Shown: in pieces, positions 22,714 to 31,925 of the stretch
Layout: each line of letters starts with the position of its first letter
Numbering within the stretch: position 1 is the stretch's first letter
Assembly (NCBI GenBank): GCA_943704415.1
Contig: CALSCO010000308.1
Span: forward strand, 1-31,967
Direction: 5' to 3'
Length of the DNA: 31,967 nucleotides
Source: Parvularia atlantis
Lineage: Eukaryota; Opisthokonta; Rotosphaerida
Position numbers and translations under genes: made by a program
Notes under the pieces: generated by a model
The model's database searches: none
What the model was told of the DNA's origin: nothing
What the model saw: the letters and a program-made list of their open reading frames with translations, nothing else

Positions 22714-22772
22714 AGCGTCCGCGGCCACGATGGCTTCGATGTGTCACGCACTGCCTACGCGTCGATGCCAAG
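22256..22772. promoter_or_regulatory. 517-bp divergent upstream region between VAC8 and the PC-esterase gene
   Basis: This is one of the longest gaps in the window. I see no gene in it. It holds G-rich and C-rich stretches at about 22285-22330, an ATACAAAGG motif near 22607 that is the nearest thing to a TATA-like element for the plus-strand gene, and a pure AG tract at 22679-22712. The plus-strand frame upstream of the PC-esterase ATG is open but low in coding character. Confidence 0.4.
22679..22712 (+). repeat. (AG)17 microsatellite
   Basis: A pure dinucleotide run of 34 bp ends 60 bp before the PC-esterase start codon, probably in its promoter or 5' leader. GAGA tracts can bind dedicated factors in animals and plants; nothing here proves such a role. 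Confidence 0.95.
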
Positions 22773-22967
22773 ATGAAGCTGCGGCCCCCGACGCTCCTCA
22801 TGGCCGCATTCCTCGTCGGCGGCGCGGCGCTGCTGCTGCTGCTGCTCCGCGGCGGCGGCGCGGGCGCGGCGGACGGGACGATCGCGGCCGCGACGGCACT
22901 GCTGGACGAGAGCAGCAGCAACGTGGTGCCGTCACCGCGATACGCGCCGGTTGTCGTAATCGAGCCA

Positions 22968-23001
<34 letters not shown>

Positions 23002-24209
23002 CGCCGCGCCGCATCGGGCGCTGGGTGCGGCGGGCGACATACACGCTCGAGGGCGACGCGCGCGCGCGGATGCTGCTCGACTGCCCCGAGCGCGATCCCG
23101 AGGGCCAGCACTGCGCGCGTGCGCACGTGAAGGAAGTGCTGCGGTGGGCCTGGGACAGCGCCGAGACGACGCTCGAGGGCGCCGCGTGCCCCGCGGGGCT
23201 CGTCTGCAGCGGCGCGGGCAACGGCAGCAGCGTCGGCGTCGTCGATGTCGTGCGGCAGTGCCTGCACCACGCGACGATCGGTGTCGTTGGCGACTCGCTC
23301 ATGCGCCAGCAGAACCTGGCGCTTGTGTGCGCGCTCTCGACCGTCTCGCACGCCGGCTCGCACAACGTGCTGCCCGTGCGCGGTCACGCGTACTTGCAGC
23401 TGCAGCGCTACGACCTCGGGATGGGCGCGCGCGAGAGCGAGACCGGTCTTAGCATCTTCTTCACGGGCATGAACGCGTTCCTGGTGCAGAACTTCACACA
23501 CCGCAACGGCGACCTCACCGAGCCCGCCGGCCCGCCGGTCGACTTTGCGCAGTTTGGGCTGCGCGAGGACGTGCTGCAGGTGCTGGACGAGTTCAGCCCG
23601 GCCTACGTCTTCCTCGGCATCGGCTCGTGGCTGTCGCCGTCGGCGTGGGGCCTGCGCTCGTACAACATGACCTACCTCGACGCGTTCGAGGGCATCGTGC
23701 GCACGGCCGTGCGCGAGCTGGAGGCGCGCAGCCCGCCCCACACACGCTTCGTCTTCCGATCCGTCGCCCAGTCGCACTTCCACGGCGGCAACTGGAACAC
23801 GGCGCCGCGCGGCATGTGCAACTTCTCCGAGCCGATGGACTCGCAGCACCGGCCGCCCGGCTTCTTCGCCGAGGATGCGGACTTTGCCGCGATGGACGGG
23901 GCGCTGCGACGGCTCCTGGCGGGCCGCCCGCGCTTCCTTGTGCTCGATGCCCGCGTGCTCAACGAGCGGCCAGACGCGCACGTGGGCTCGCGCAGCAACA
24001 CACAGGCTGACTGCCTGCACTTTTGCCTGCCCGGCCCGCTGGACGTGCTCTCAAACGAGTTCCTGCGCCTCATCTGGGACGACTGCGTGCGCGCGGGCCG
24101 GGCGGCGTTCCAGCAGACCGCGACCGCGACCGCGACCGCAACCGCGACCGCAACGGCGACCGCAACCGCGACCGCGACCGCGACGCCGTCGGCTGCACCG
24201 CACGTCTGA
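22773..24209 (+). CDS. PC-esterase / TBL-like (GDSL) secretory-pathway protein, 478 aa, intronless
   Basis: The family O-acetylates or de-acetylates glycans in the Golgi (plant TBL proteins, animal CASD1). The ATG at 22773-22775 starts MKLRPPTLLMAAFLVGGAAL, an uncleaved signal anchor, so a type II membrane protein. A proline/threonine stem (PT repeated six times) follows. The catalytic serine block is TIGVVGDSLMRQQNLALVCA (GDS), and the Asp-His block is QADCLHFCLPGPLDVLSNEF, the DxxH of the family. Potential N-glycosylation sites are NGS, NFT, NMT and NFS. The C-terminus is a threonine-alanine repeat. The gene has no intron, unlike nearly all its neighbours. Its stop is only 26 bp from the PIG-G stop. 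Whether it is a transferase or an esterase, and its glycan, cannot be told. Confidence 0.85.
22965..23000 (+). repeat. hexanucleotide repeat encoding (PT)6
   Basis: Six copies of CCRACG encode the proline-threonine stem after the signal anchor of the PC-esterase-like protein. Such stems are often O-glycosylated. Confidence 0.9.
24117..24184 (+). repeat. hexanucleotide repeat encoding a (TA)n tail
   Basis: About eleven copies of ACCGCG with some ACCGCA and ACGGCG variants encode an alternating threonine-alanine tail just before the stop of the PC-esterase-like gene. It has no counterpart in the family as I know it. Confidence 0.9.
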
Positions 24210-24235
24210 CCCGTTCATTGGTTTCATTTGCTCCT

Positions 24236-27164
24236 TTAGAATGCGACACGCAAAACGGCCACCTCGACCACGTGCAGGAGCAGGAAAAAGAGCAGGCAGA
24301 GATACTTGGGCGAGAACACGGTCCAGACGAACAGGTGCGCGCGCATCGCCAGCATCACGACCATGTACCCGCCGAGCCACGACGTACGCGCCGCCGCGAG
24401 CCACGCGAGCGCGGTGGTGCCGTCGTGCCGCGCGCTGTTCGAGGCCGCCACGCAGCGCGCGAGACCGAGCAGCGCCAGCAGCGGCCCGCTGAACGTGAGC
24501 AGGAACAGCAGCGCGCCCGTGCCGGCCACGCTGAACGCAAACTGCCCGGCGTACGCGCCCGCCACGTCCACCGTCGCGATCCCGTTGGTGTTGCCAAGGG
24601 CGTAGAACGCCGCCTGGCCGACTGCGAGCTGCACCGCCGCCGCAAGCCAGCCTGGCGCGCGCAGCTTGGCGAGCCAGCGAGGCGCGAGCTCGGTTGCCGC
24701 AAACGCGCACAGCCACAGCGCGGGCACGTTGTGCGGACGGTGCAGCACGCCCAAGACCAGGCCGAGCGCGCCCGTGGCGGCCCGGATCGCGTCTTCGCCT
24801 TGTGCACCATGCCGACCGAGCAGCGCCACCAGCGACAGCACCGCCGCGCCAAATGCCGTCCAGTCGCACACGATCTGCAGTGCGCCACACCGCGTGAGAC
24901 CGCGCCGGCACCGCACCAGAACGCACAGCTGGTAGACGGACGGCGGCGCGCATCGTCTGCGGGAACGTGTCCGGGTAAGCCGCGACGTGCCGCGTGACGC
25001 CCGCGATCGCCGCAACGACCGACAGCCCGCCCGCCAGCCGGCTGGGTCGCGAGCCCACCAGCGCCGACGCCGCGAGGAGCGCAAAGCCGGCGACGCAGAG
25101 CACGGCGGCCCACGTGCCGTCGCCCGAGGGCAGCGCGGTGCTCGCCCACGTCTTGACGCTCGGCAGCGCGTTCCACTTGACGCCGGCCGGGTTCCACGCG
25201 CGCACGAGCCGCAGCGCAACGAGCAGCATGCCGGCCTCAATGTGCAGCCTGCGCGGCGTCAGCTGCCCGTAACCGCCTGCTGCCGAACAAACGCACCCGT
25301 GATGCAGCACGAGCAGCAGCACGAGCGACGCGGCCACAAACGCCCACACCTCCTGTTCCTCCTCGACGAAGCTCGACGACAGCATGAGCAGCGGGTGCAC
25401 GGCCCACTGCCACGCGGCGAACAGCACGCCGAGGCGCCCGTGCGAGGGCTTGCGCAGCGGTGTGGCGGCCGTCCACACGCACACCGAGGCCACGACGAGG
25501 GCCACAGCCGTGCAGCCCACGAGCACGTCCAGGCGGAAGACGGCGGCGTCGGTCTGCAGGCGCCTGGCCGTCGCAGCGACGTACGTCTGCAGCGCGTCCT
25601 CGTCTTGCACGCGTGGCACGGGCGCGGCGCAGTCGAGGTCCGCCGACGCGGCCGCGGCGTCGCAGCAGGGCGAGGCCAGCGCGTCCGAGCTGGAGCGGTG
25701 CCGGAGCTGTGCGAGGCGGCACAGCTGCGCCGCGTTGGCCGAGAGCATGTCGCGCCGCTGCCGCTCGTCCGGCACGAGCCAGCGCAGCACCGGTCCGATC
25801 GCCTGGCCGACGCTGTTGACCGGCGGGCGCGGTAGACCCAGCAGCAGCGCGATGGTCGCTGCGACGTCGACCTGGTCTGCCGCGAGCGCACCCGTCTCGC
25901 CGTGCGGCGTGGCCACGCCCGGCAGCGCAAACATCGCCAACGCGTCGGTCTCGGCGTCGCTCGAGCCGCCGTGGTTGCCGCCCTGCCGTTCCCGCGCGCG
26001 CGCGCATGAGACACTCTACGGCGAGCGCAGCGAGCGCGCGCACCGCCGTCATGCCGTGGTCCGAGCACAGCACGAAGAGCGTCGGCCGGTGCAGCTGGGC
26101 GCGCAGCGTCTCCCACACGAGCTCGACGACCGCGTCCATCTCGGCCAGCTTGCGGCGCATAAGGTCGCTGCGCGCGATGCGCTCGAGCCGGCGCTGGATG
26201 ACGCACGCGCACGTGCGCACGTGTCCGGCCCGACGAGGTGCCCGACGTGGTCCAGGCCGAGGTAGTGGAACACGAGCGCGTCCCAGTCGGGCCGCGCGAG
26301 CTCGTCGCGCACGTGCCGCGTCACGTTCAGGTCAACCTCGACCGTGTCCTAGTGCCGGTGTGGTCAGCCGCGCACAGCAGCGACCGTGAGGCGCGCACGC
26401 TAACGAAGAACGACGTCGTGCCGTCGACGCGACCAAAGTGCGTCGGGAACAGGCGTAGCCACGTGTCGTCGCCAAAGAAGTGCGCCGTGCGTCCCCGCGC
26501 CGCCAGCAGGTCCAGCCAGCTCTCGCCGATGCTCTCGGCGCCGCTCGCGCCAAAGTTGAAGACGACGTCGGCGAAGCTGGGCACCGTGCCCGTCGTGAGC
26601 GCTGCGCGGCGTGGGTGAGCCTCGCACGCAGGGCGCTCGGCCGTCGCGTACCCTTGATGCGCGGCAGCGTCACCGTCGGCGCGTCGGCGCGCGTGCGCAC
26701 GAGCATCGCGCGGCGCTCGTCGATCAGCCTGCGGCACAACGCGCGTCTCAGCAGTCCATGCCGAGCGACCGTCGCCGTGACTGCCGCGCACCACCGCGTG
26801 AACGCCATCGCCGCGCCGCGTGCCACCGCGTCGTGCCGCAGCGCATCGACGAGCACGAGCACGAGCCTCGTGTGCGCCTGCGCCAGTGGGTCGCGCTCGT
26901 GCGGCTCGTGTGCGCGCCGCCGCGCCGCCGCATCGCGGTCAAAGCTGAGCAGCACATGAGCCACGTTGACCGGCTCCGCATCGGCGCGCGCACCTCGCGC
27001 TGTACGGGAAGAAGCACGCGGCGAACGTGAGCGCGGCCGCTGCTGCCACGGCTAGGAGAAGCGCGTGTCGCCTGCGACCCGGTGAGCGGCGACACGGTCC
27101 GGGCAGTGCGGGCGGCGCACATCGTCACAGTGCGGTTCGTGCCAGCGGGCACGGTCACGCTCAT
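24236..27164 (-). CDS. PIGG: GPI ethanolamine phosphate transferase 2 (PIG-G/GPI7), 832 aa
   Basis: This ER membrane enzyme adds ethanolamine phosphate to the second mannose of GPI-anchor precursors. Exons, in coding order: 27164-27121, 27071-26994, 26944-26795, 26728-26652, 26601-26399, 26348-26221, 26167-26044, 25982-24927 and 24874-24236. After the N-terminal anchor ALLLAVAAAAALTFAACFFP, the alkaline-phosphatase-like domain has LVLVLVDALRHDAVA, the catalytic threonine block PTVTLPRIKALTTGTVPSFA, VDGTTSFFVSDTVEVDLNVT, FHYLGLDHVGHLVGPD, LAEMDAVV, VLCSDHGMT and GGNHGGSS. VNSVGQAIGPVLRWLV ends it. About ten or more membrane helices follow, including the family marks SSFVEEEQEVWAF, NTNGIATVDVAGAY and HLFVWTVFSPKYL. 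It is nearer to PIG-G than to PIG-N or PIG-O. Its start lies only 87 bp from the stop of the Crinkler-like gene. Confidence 0.94.
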
Positions 27165-27251
27165 GGGCACTCACAGGCTCTTGAACACAGATAAATCTAC
27201 CGTACTTTGAAGATTGAAGTGATCGCTGTCGCGAGGTCGCGAGGGTGCGGA

Positions 27252-29537
27252 TCACGCGGTGGCAGTTGATGTTGACTCGAGCGGCACATGCAGACGATGC
27301 GCGAGGCCGGCGAGATACTCGTGCATATGCTCCTTGATGACGATGACAAGGTCACCAGACGTTTTCGCGTACTCTTCGATCTTTGTGAAGGCCGCATTGG
27401 CGCCGATTGCAGTCGTTGCTCGCGTGACGTTGCGCTGGAGGATGAGAACAAAGACAACTTCGACGTTCCAGACCTTCGTCATGGCCCGTGCCTTATTGTG
27501 CCAGTCTTGGATCTCCGCGAGCCTGAATGTCGTCGATGCAGTGAGCTGCGACAGCTTTGTTTGCCAAAGCAGGAGTTTCATCTGCGAACTTGCAGAGTTG
27601 CCAAACTGCAGTTCTAGCGCACAGCGGCCCTCGAAGTGATGGTGGTTGACGTCGCTGGTGTTGTACACGTGGCCGCTGAGAGCTGCCACGGGGATGTCGC
27701 CGCTGACATAACCATCTTTGTTGTGTGGCTTGAAGCACCAGGCGGGCTCCGTTGAAAACTGAGGCCCGAGCGGCAGTTCTCGAGTTGCCTTTGGCAAACT
27801 CACCAGGCACTGGGCAAGGGCGTCGGGCACAAAGCCACCGGGAAAGAGCTGCTCAAAGAGGGTCCCCTGCTGGCGCAAAGCTGACTTGCCCAGCAGATGA
27901 AACGTGCGGGCCGCGTGGATCTTCAGCACGACGTTTTCGAAAGCCTGCCCGCTGCGATGGAGGTACGGGAATGGGACAGCTGACTCCAGCCGGATGGTGG
28001 CCTTGATCAGCATCGAGTTGAGGAACACGAACGGGATGTCGACCATCCAGCAATCTTTGAATGACGGGTGCAGTCTTGGCGTGAGGCCGCACGTGCTGAA
28101 CAGCTCCGCCCACGTCTCTTGCAGTTCTTTCCCGTCCTCGCCCACAGCTTGTTGGTCGATGTTTATGGGCAGCGATGCCACAACGATGGCAACCAAGCTC
28201 GTAGGCAAAGCTGCAATCGGCCGCCGGTGCAACTGTGTTTGTTGACTCCAGAGGGAGTCGCCCTTAGCAAACACGCCAAACAGGCTGTCAAGAAACTCGT
28301 TGTCCATGCGAAAGCCACGTTCACAGCACTGAACTAGCTGGTTGGTAAGATGCACAAGCATCGCAGGATTGCCGCCGCAGTCGAGGATCAGCACACGGAA
28401 GCACAGCTGACGCACCTCCAGCGCATCAAACGTCAGCTGGGGATCGAGCGCGGCGTCAAAGTGCGCGACAAGATCCGCAATGGCCTGCTTTTCGGTATCG
28501 TTTTCGGCCCTTGCTCCATGCTTGTTGAAAAGTTCGCGGACGATCACGAGCGAGTCTGCCTGCGACAGCGGTGCCAGGTTGATGTCGATGCGCTTGTGCC
28601 CACTCATGACCTCGACAGCACGAGCACCGGTGAGAGATGTGCCCGTGAGGAACGGCAACACGAGGATGCCGTCGGTACCAAAGCACCTCGAAGGGCTCTT
28701 TGTGTCGCCCATGACCGACAGCAGCGGAACCATCGCCTCACGCAGGTCGTTGCCCAAATGCTGGAACTCATCAAAGATGAGCAGCACAGACACCTTGTCG
28801 GCGGCCTTTCGGTCAGCCATGAGGCGGAGAGCGTTGGCGATGAGCGGCACAAGGGCGGAGAACGTGAGCAGCACAGAGTTGGCCAGCAGCGTGGACTTGT
28901 GCGCTGCCCACACCTGCTTGTAGCTCGCGTGGAGAAACGCGATCGAGATCACTCGAGCGACCAGACGCGCTTCCGCGCTGATGAGCATGCCGGCGTCACC
29001 CGAGTATACCCACGACGCGTCGCCGCCGTTCAAATTCAAGTAAACACTCGCGCCTTTGCACAGAAGGGCTCGCGTTCGCACCCGAACGAAGCTGCTTTGC
29101 TGCAGATGATGCAAAGCCTCCACGGCGAACGTCGTCTTGCCGGTGCCAGGCAGAGCCGTCGCGGCAAAATACGGGTGATGCTCCGCGCGATCGCTGGACG
29201 CCATCTTCTCGTACGCATCGATGTGCTCCGCAAAAAGGCGAAGCTCATTGTCGCGGCCCCGGAACGATGTAGTCAGCGGGCCTGGAGCGGGTTCGAGCAC
29301 GTTTAGCTGCGGCTCGCCCTTGTCACCCTTGCCGCCCAAGCCCAGTATCAGGTCCTTGAGACTGGCGTACGTCGGTACTACGCCTCGGGTAAGCTGGAGC
29401 GTCTCTTCGTACTTGGCGAGCGTCAGCCTGGCAACACGTAAATCCTTCTCCAGGCCGGCAAGGCGGTCAGTGGTGCTGACGAGCAACTGCATTGCCAACT
29501 TGTGGTCCTCGGGCGTCTTGCTGGTGTCGTCGGCCAT
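27252..29537 (-). CDS. Crinkler/RHS-like P-loop NTPase fused to a restriction-endonuclease-like domain, about 761 aa
   Basis: The frame is whole over some 760 codons and has no intron. It uses many A- and T-ending codons, so its GC is visibly lower than that of its neighbours. An N-terminal helical region (DRLAGLEKDLRVARLTLAKY) precedes an NTPase with Walker A ATALPGTGKTTFAVEAL (about residues 126-142) and Walker B VSVLLIFDEFQHLG. Near the C-terminus FEGRCALELQF and KLLLWQTKLSQ resemble the E...QxK core of the PD-(D/E)XK nuclease superfamily. This order is known from Crinkler and RHS proteins, which derive from transposon-encoded proteins and spread widely in eukaryotes. The frame is open upstream of the chosen ATG (29535-29537), so the start is uncertain. 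The similar-looking stretch up to about 29850 may belong to it, unresolved. No terminal repeats were seen. Confidence 0.65.
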   Translation of the reverse strand: MADDTSKTPEDHKLAMQLLVSTTDRLAGLEKDLRVARLTLAKYEETLQLTRGVVPTYASLKDLILGLGGKGDKGEPQLNVLEPAPGPLTTSFRGRDNELRLFAEHIDAYEKMASSDRAEHHPYFAATALPGTGKTTFAVEALHHLQQSSFVRVRTRALLCKGASVYLNLNGGDASWVYSGDAGMLISAEARLVARVISIAFLHASYKQVWAAHKSTLLANSVLLTFSALVPLIANALRLMADRKAADKVSVLLIFDEFQHLGNDLREAMVPLLSVMGDTKSPSRCFGTDGILVLPFLTGTSLTGARAVEVMSGHKRIDINLAPLSQADSLVIVRELFNKHGARAENDTEKQAIADLVAHFDAALDPQLTFDALEVRQLCFRVLILDCGGNPAMLVHLTNQLVQCCERGFRMDNEFLDSLFGVFAKGDSLWSQQTQLHRRPIAALPTSLVAIVVASLPINIDQQAVGEDGKELQETWAELFSTCGLTPRLHPSFKDCWMVDIPFVFLNSMLIKATIRLESAVPFPYLHRSGQAFENVVLKIHAARTFHLLGKSALRQQGTLFEQLFPGGFVPDALAQCLVSLPKATRELPLGPQFSTEPAWCFKPHNKDGYVSGDIPVAALSGHVYNTSDVNHHHFEGRCALELQFGNSASSQMKLLLWQTKLSQLTASTTFRLAEIQDWHNKARAMTKVWNVEVVFVLILQRNVTRATTAIGANAAFTKIEEYAKTSGDLVIVIKEHMHEYLAGLAHRLHVPLESTSTATA

Positions 29538-30153
29538 TGCCTGGAACCTCTGGTAGTCTGCATTCACGTTCTCGTGTGCTTGGCGCGCTTGCTCGACCTC
29601 CGCACGCAGAGCAATGAGGTGCTCTTGCGTTGTTGATGTCCCGATGCGGAGGTCACTCAGCCCAGCACTAAGTGCGGCTTCGACAGGTTCAGCCGTGCTG
29701 GCTCCTTTGCGAACGTCAGCGAGCTCTTCTCATTCCAGTTTTGTCACGGCTTTGCCTGCGCACCAGATTCTGGTCTCGTCATCGTGCCGTCCGGTGACGA
29801 CGTTCAGTTGGATCGTCGGCCAACACTCTCGCCGGAGTCGTGCACGCCGGTTGTCTCCCCCTCCGTAGGCCTAGCGACCAGCATCAGCACCTGGGGCCTG
29901 AGATGGGCGCGAGGAAAATAAAGAGGACGGATGGAAGCGTGTGCACAGGGCGCAGCACACTCTGTAGCTATGCGGCCGTACAGCCGCCAGGCGGGCGCGA
30001 GGAGGTGGCTGTAGCCCGCGCGCGCTTTCGCAGACCGCGGGCCGCGCGAGCGAGCAGAAGAGCGAATAACGGTAAAGCCAGCAAGGCCCGTTCTTGGCTT
30101 CTGGCATCGGTCGAAGCTCGACGGCCAGCGGCCGTGGCCAGTGCTGACACCCG

Positions 30154-30189
<36 letters not shown>

Positions 30190-30413
30190 TGTGGTGCCGG
30201 TGCCTCACGTGCGCGCGCGCGCCCGGTGAGCCTGTCGTGTGCGCCGTGTGTCGCGCGCGCGCCGTGCGGCCGGGGGTTCAGCGCGGGCGCGCGCACCGTG
30301 GGATGGCCCGCGGCCTTCCGCGGAACATGGCGCCACGCCAGCACGTTCGCTGCTCACGGCGCACGCGCAGGGTCCGTGCGCCCCTTCCTCACACCCACCG
30401 CGTCAGACAGCGA
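29538..30413. other. 876-bp region between the Crinkler-like gene and RAB5
   Basis: The part up to about 29850 has the same lower GC as the Crinkler-like gene and may hold its 5' portion or an old flank. From about 29930 the composition returns to the local GC-rich type and should include the RAB5 promoter and leader. I see no further gene. A CT tract lies at 30155-30190 and a GCGCGC-rich stretch at 30213-30300. Confidence 0.45.
30155..30190 (+). repeat. (CT)n tract upstream of RAB5
   Basis: A 36-bp pyrimidine tract, mostly CT with one interruption, lies about 225-260 bp before the RAB5 start codon. It may be promoter or 5' leader sequence. It is the reverse complement in kind of the AG tract upstream of the PC-esterase gene. 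Confidence 0.9.
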
Positions 30414-31141
30414 ATGGCCAGCTCCGCGCAGGCCAAGGCGGCGCGCCCGGCCGGCGGCGCCGCGTCGACGTCCGGGAGCCTGTTCCAGTTCAAGCTCGTG
30501 CTGCTCGGTGCGCGTGGGCGGCGGCGCGCGTCAGGCGCAGAGGGGGGGCCGCGCTGACGCGGCGGCGCGCAGGCGACTCGGCCGTGGGCAAGTCGAGCTT
30601 GGTGCTGCGGTTTGTCAAGGGCCAGTTCCACGAGTACCAGGAGAGCACCATCGGCGGTGCGCGTCACGGCCCGGGCGTCACACGTGGACGGGACGGGCTG
30701 ACGCGACGGCGCGCACAGCCGCGTTCCTGACGCAGACCGTCGTCGTCGACGACACGACGGTAAAGTTTGAGATCTGGGACACAGCCGGCCAGGAGCGGTA
30801 CCACAGCCTAGCGCCGATGTACTACCGCGGCGCGCCGGCCGCGATCGTCGTGTATGACATCACGTACCCTGTGCGTCGCGCATCGGCCGCGGCGTCGTCG
30901 ATGCTACGCGGCGGCTGACGCATGCGCGCGTGCGTGCGCGCGTGTGCAGGAGACGTTTGCACGCGCCAAGACGTGGGTCAAGGAGCTGCAGCGGCAAGCG
31001 AACCCCAACATCGTCATCGCCCTCGTCGGCAACAAGCTCGATCTGTCCTCCAAGCGCGCTGTGCCGACCGAGGCGCGCGCGGCTCGACACAGCACGGCGC
31101 GGCACGGCAGGGCTGACCCCGCGCGGCACGCACCACACACG

Positions 31142-31217
<76 letters not shown>

Positions 31218-31462
31218 ACGCGCAGGTGTACGCGGACGAGAACAACCTGCTGTTCATGGAGACGTCGGCCAAGACCGGGATCAACGTGACCGAGGTGTTT
31301 ACGCTGATCGGTGCGCGTCCACCCGCCATGCTGTGCCGCGCCGCGCACGCTCACCGCCCCGCAGCGCAAAAGCTGCCCAAGACCGAGCCGCCGCGCCCCC
31401 GCGACAACAAGATCGAGCTGGCCGCGACAGCCAACGACGAGAAGAAGAAGGGCTGCTGCTGA
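30414..31462 (+). CDS. RAB5: Rab5 small GTPase, 214 aa
   Basis: Rab5 drives early endosome docking and fusion through EEA1, Vps34 and related effectors. Six exons (30414-30507, 30573-30656, 30719-30870, 30950-31072, 31217-31310, 31365-31462) give a protein of the human length (215 aa). Seen in order: [20 protein letters not shown] (P-loop), the switch I block [15 protein letters not shown], the switch II block [31 protein letters not shown] and the C-terminal double cysteine GCC for geranylgeranylation. The switch I and II sequences are diagnostic of Rab5 among Rabs. The intron at 31073-31216 starts with GC and is swollen to 144 nt by a CA repeat that ends at the acceptor. Its stop lies 205 bp from that of the next gene. 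Confidence 0.97.
31146..31215 (+). repeat. (CA)35 microsatellite inside RAB5 intron 4
   Basis: Seventy bases of pure CA end exactly at the acceptor: the last CA and the following G form the CAG of the splice site. The tract replaces the usual mixed sequence between branch point and acceptor and more than doubles the intron relative to its neighbours. Confidence 0.97.
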
Positions 31463-31667
31463 GGACGCGGGCTCTTCCGCCGGCTTCCTTGTTTTTCCGC
31501 CCCGCCTCCTGTGATCCCCCTCTTTCCTCTCGCACCGCTCGTTTGTCGGTCTGCCCTGTTCCCCTCCACTTCCCCTCCTATTGTCCGCTGTGCATTGTGC
31601 TGCAAAAACCATGCGCTGCAGCTCGCCTCTCCCCACAGATCGTACACCGCGCGCCCGCCCGGCCCGC

Positions 31668-31925
31668 TCACGCCGCGCCGTGCAAGCTCGCGAGGCACTC
31701 GTACGCTGCAGCGACTGTCAGCCGCCACGAACGAGCGGCTCCACGCCCCCGCACCGCGGTCGATGAGCTCACGCGCGGTGTCGATGGCCGGCTGCAGCGC
31801 GGCCGCGTTAGCCGACTTCTTGAGCACGACGACGAGCGCGCCGCCAGCGGCGAGCGGGCCGACGACGAGGTTAGAGCGGCGGCCCTGGACGGTGATGCTG
31901 CGCGCCTTGTCCTCGGGCAGGGCCA
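31668..31925 (-). CDS. 3' end of a roadblock/LC7-like small protein (5' part outside the window)
   Basis: Two exons are visible: 31925-31755 (preceded by an acceptor GACCAG with a CTGAC motif) and 31705-31668. They encode ALPEDKARSITVQGRRSNLV, then a hydrophobic strand pair GGALVVVLKK, a helix ALQPAIDTARELID and the ending RAYECLASLHGAA. The strand pattern I-V-x-G-R-x-x-N-L-V-V...L-V-V-V-L-K resembles the C-terminal half of roadblock/LC7 domains (dynein light chain roadblock, LAMTOR subunits). The resemblance is weak, and without the N-terminal half no subfamily can be given. Confidence 0.45.
   Translation of the reverse strand, partial: WPCPRTRRAASPSRAAALTSSSARSPLAARSSSCSRSRLTRPRCSRPSTPRVSSSTAVRGRGAARSWRLTVAAAYECLASLHGAA

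Noticed and set aside
22068-22772. Upstream extension of the PC-esterase frame, including an RE-rich run over the AG tract
   Set aside because: The segment is antisense to VAC8 exons and then promoter-like; the ATG at 22773 gives a clean signal anchor.
27180-29930. Terminal inverted repeats or target-site duplication around the Crinkler-like gene
   Set aside because: I compared both flanks by eye and found no convincing matching or inverted ends.
31668-31925. Profilin as identity of the right-edge gene
   Set aside because: The beta-strand spacing loosely recalls profilin, but the conserved profilin C-terminal sequence is missing; a roadblock-like fold fits a little better.
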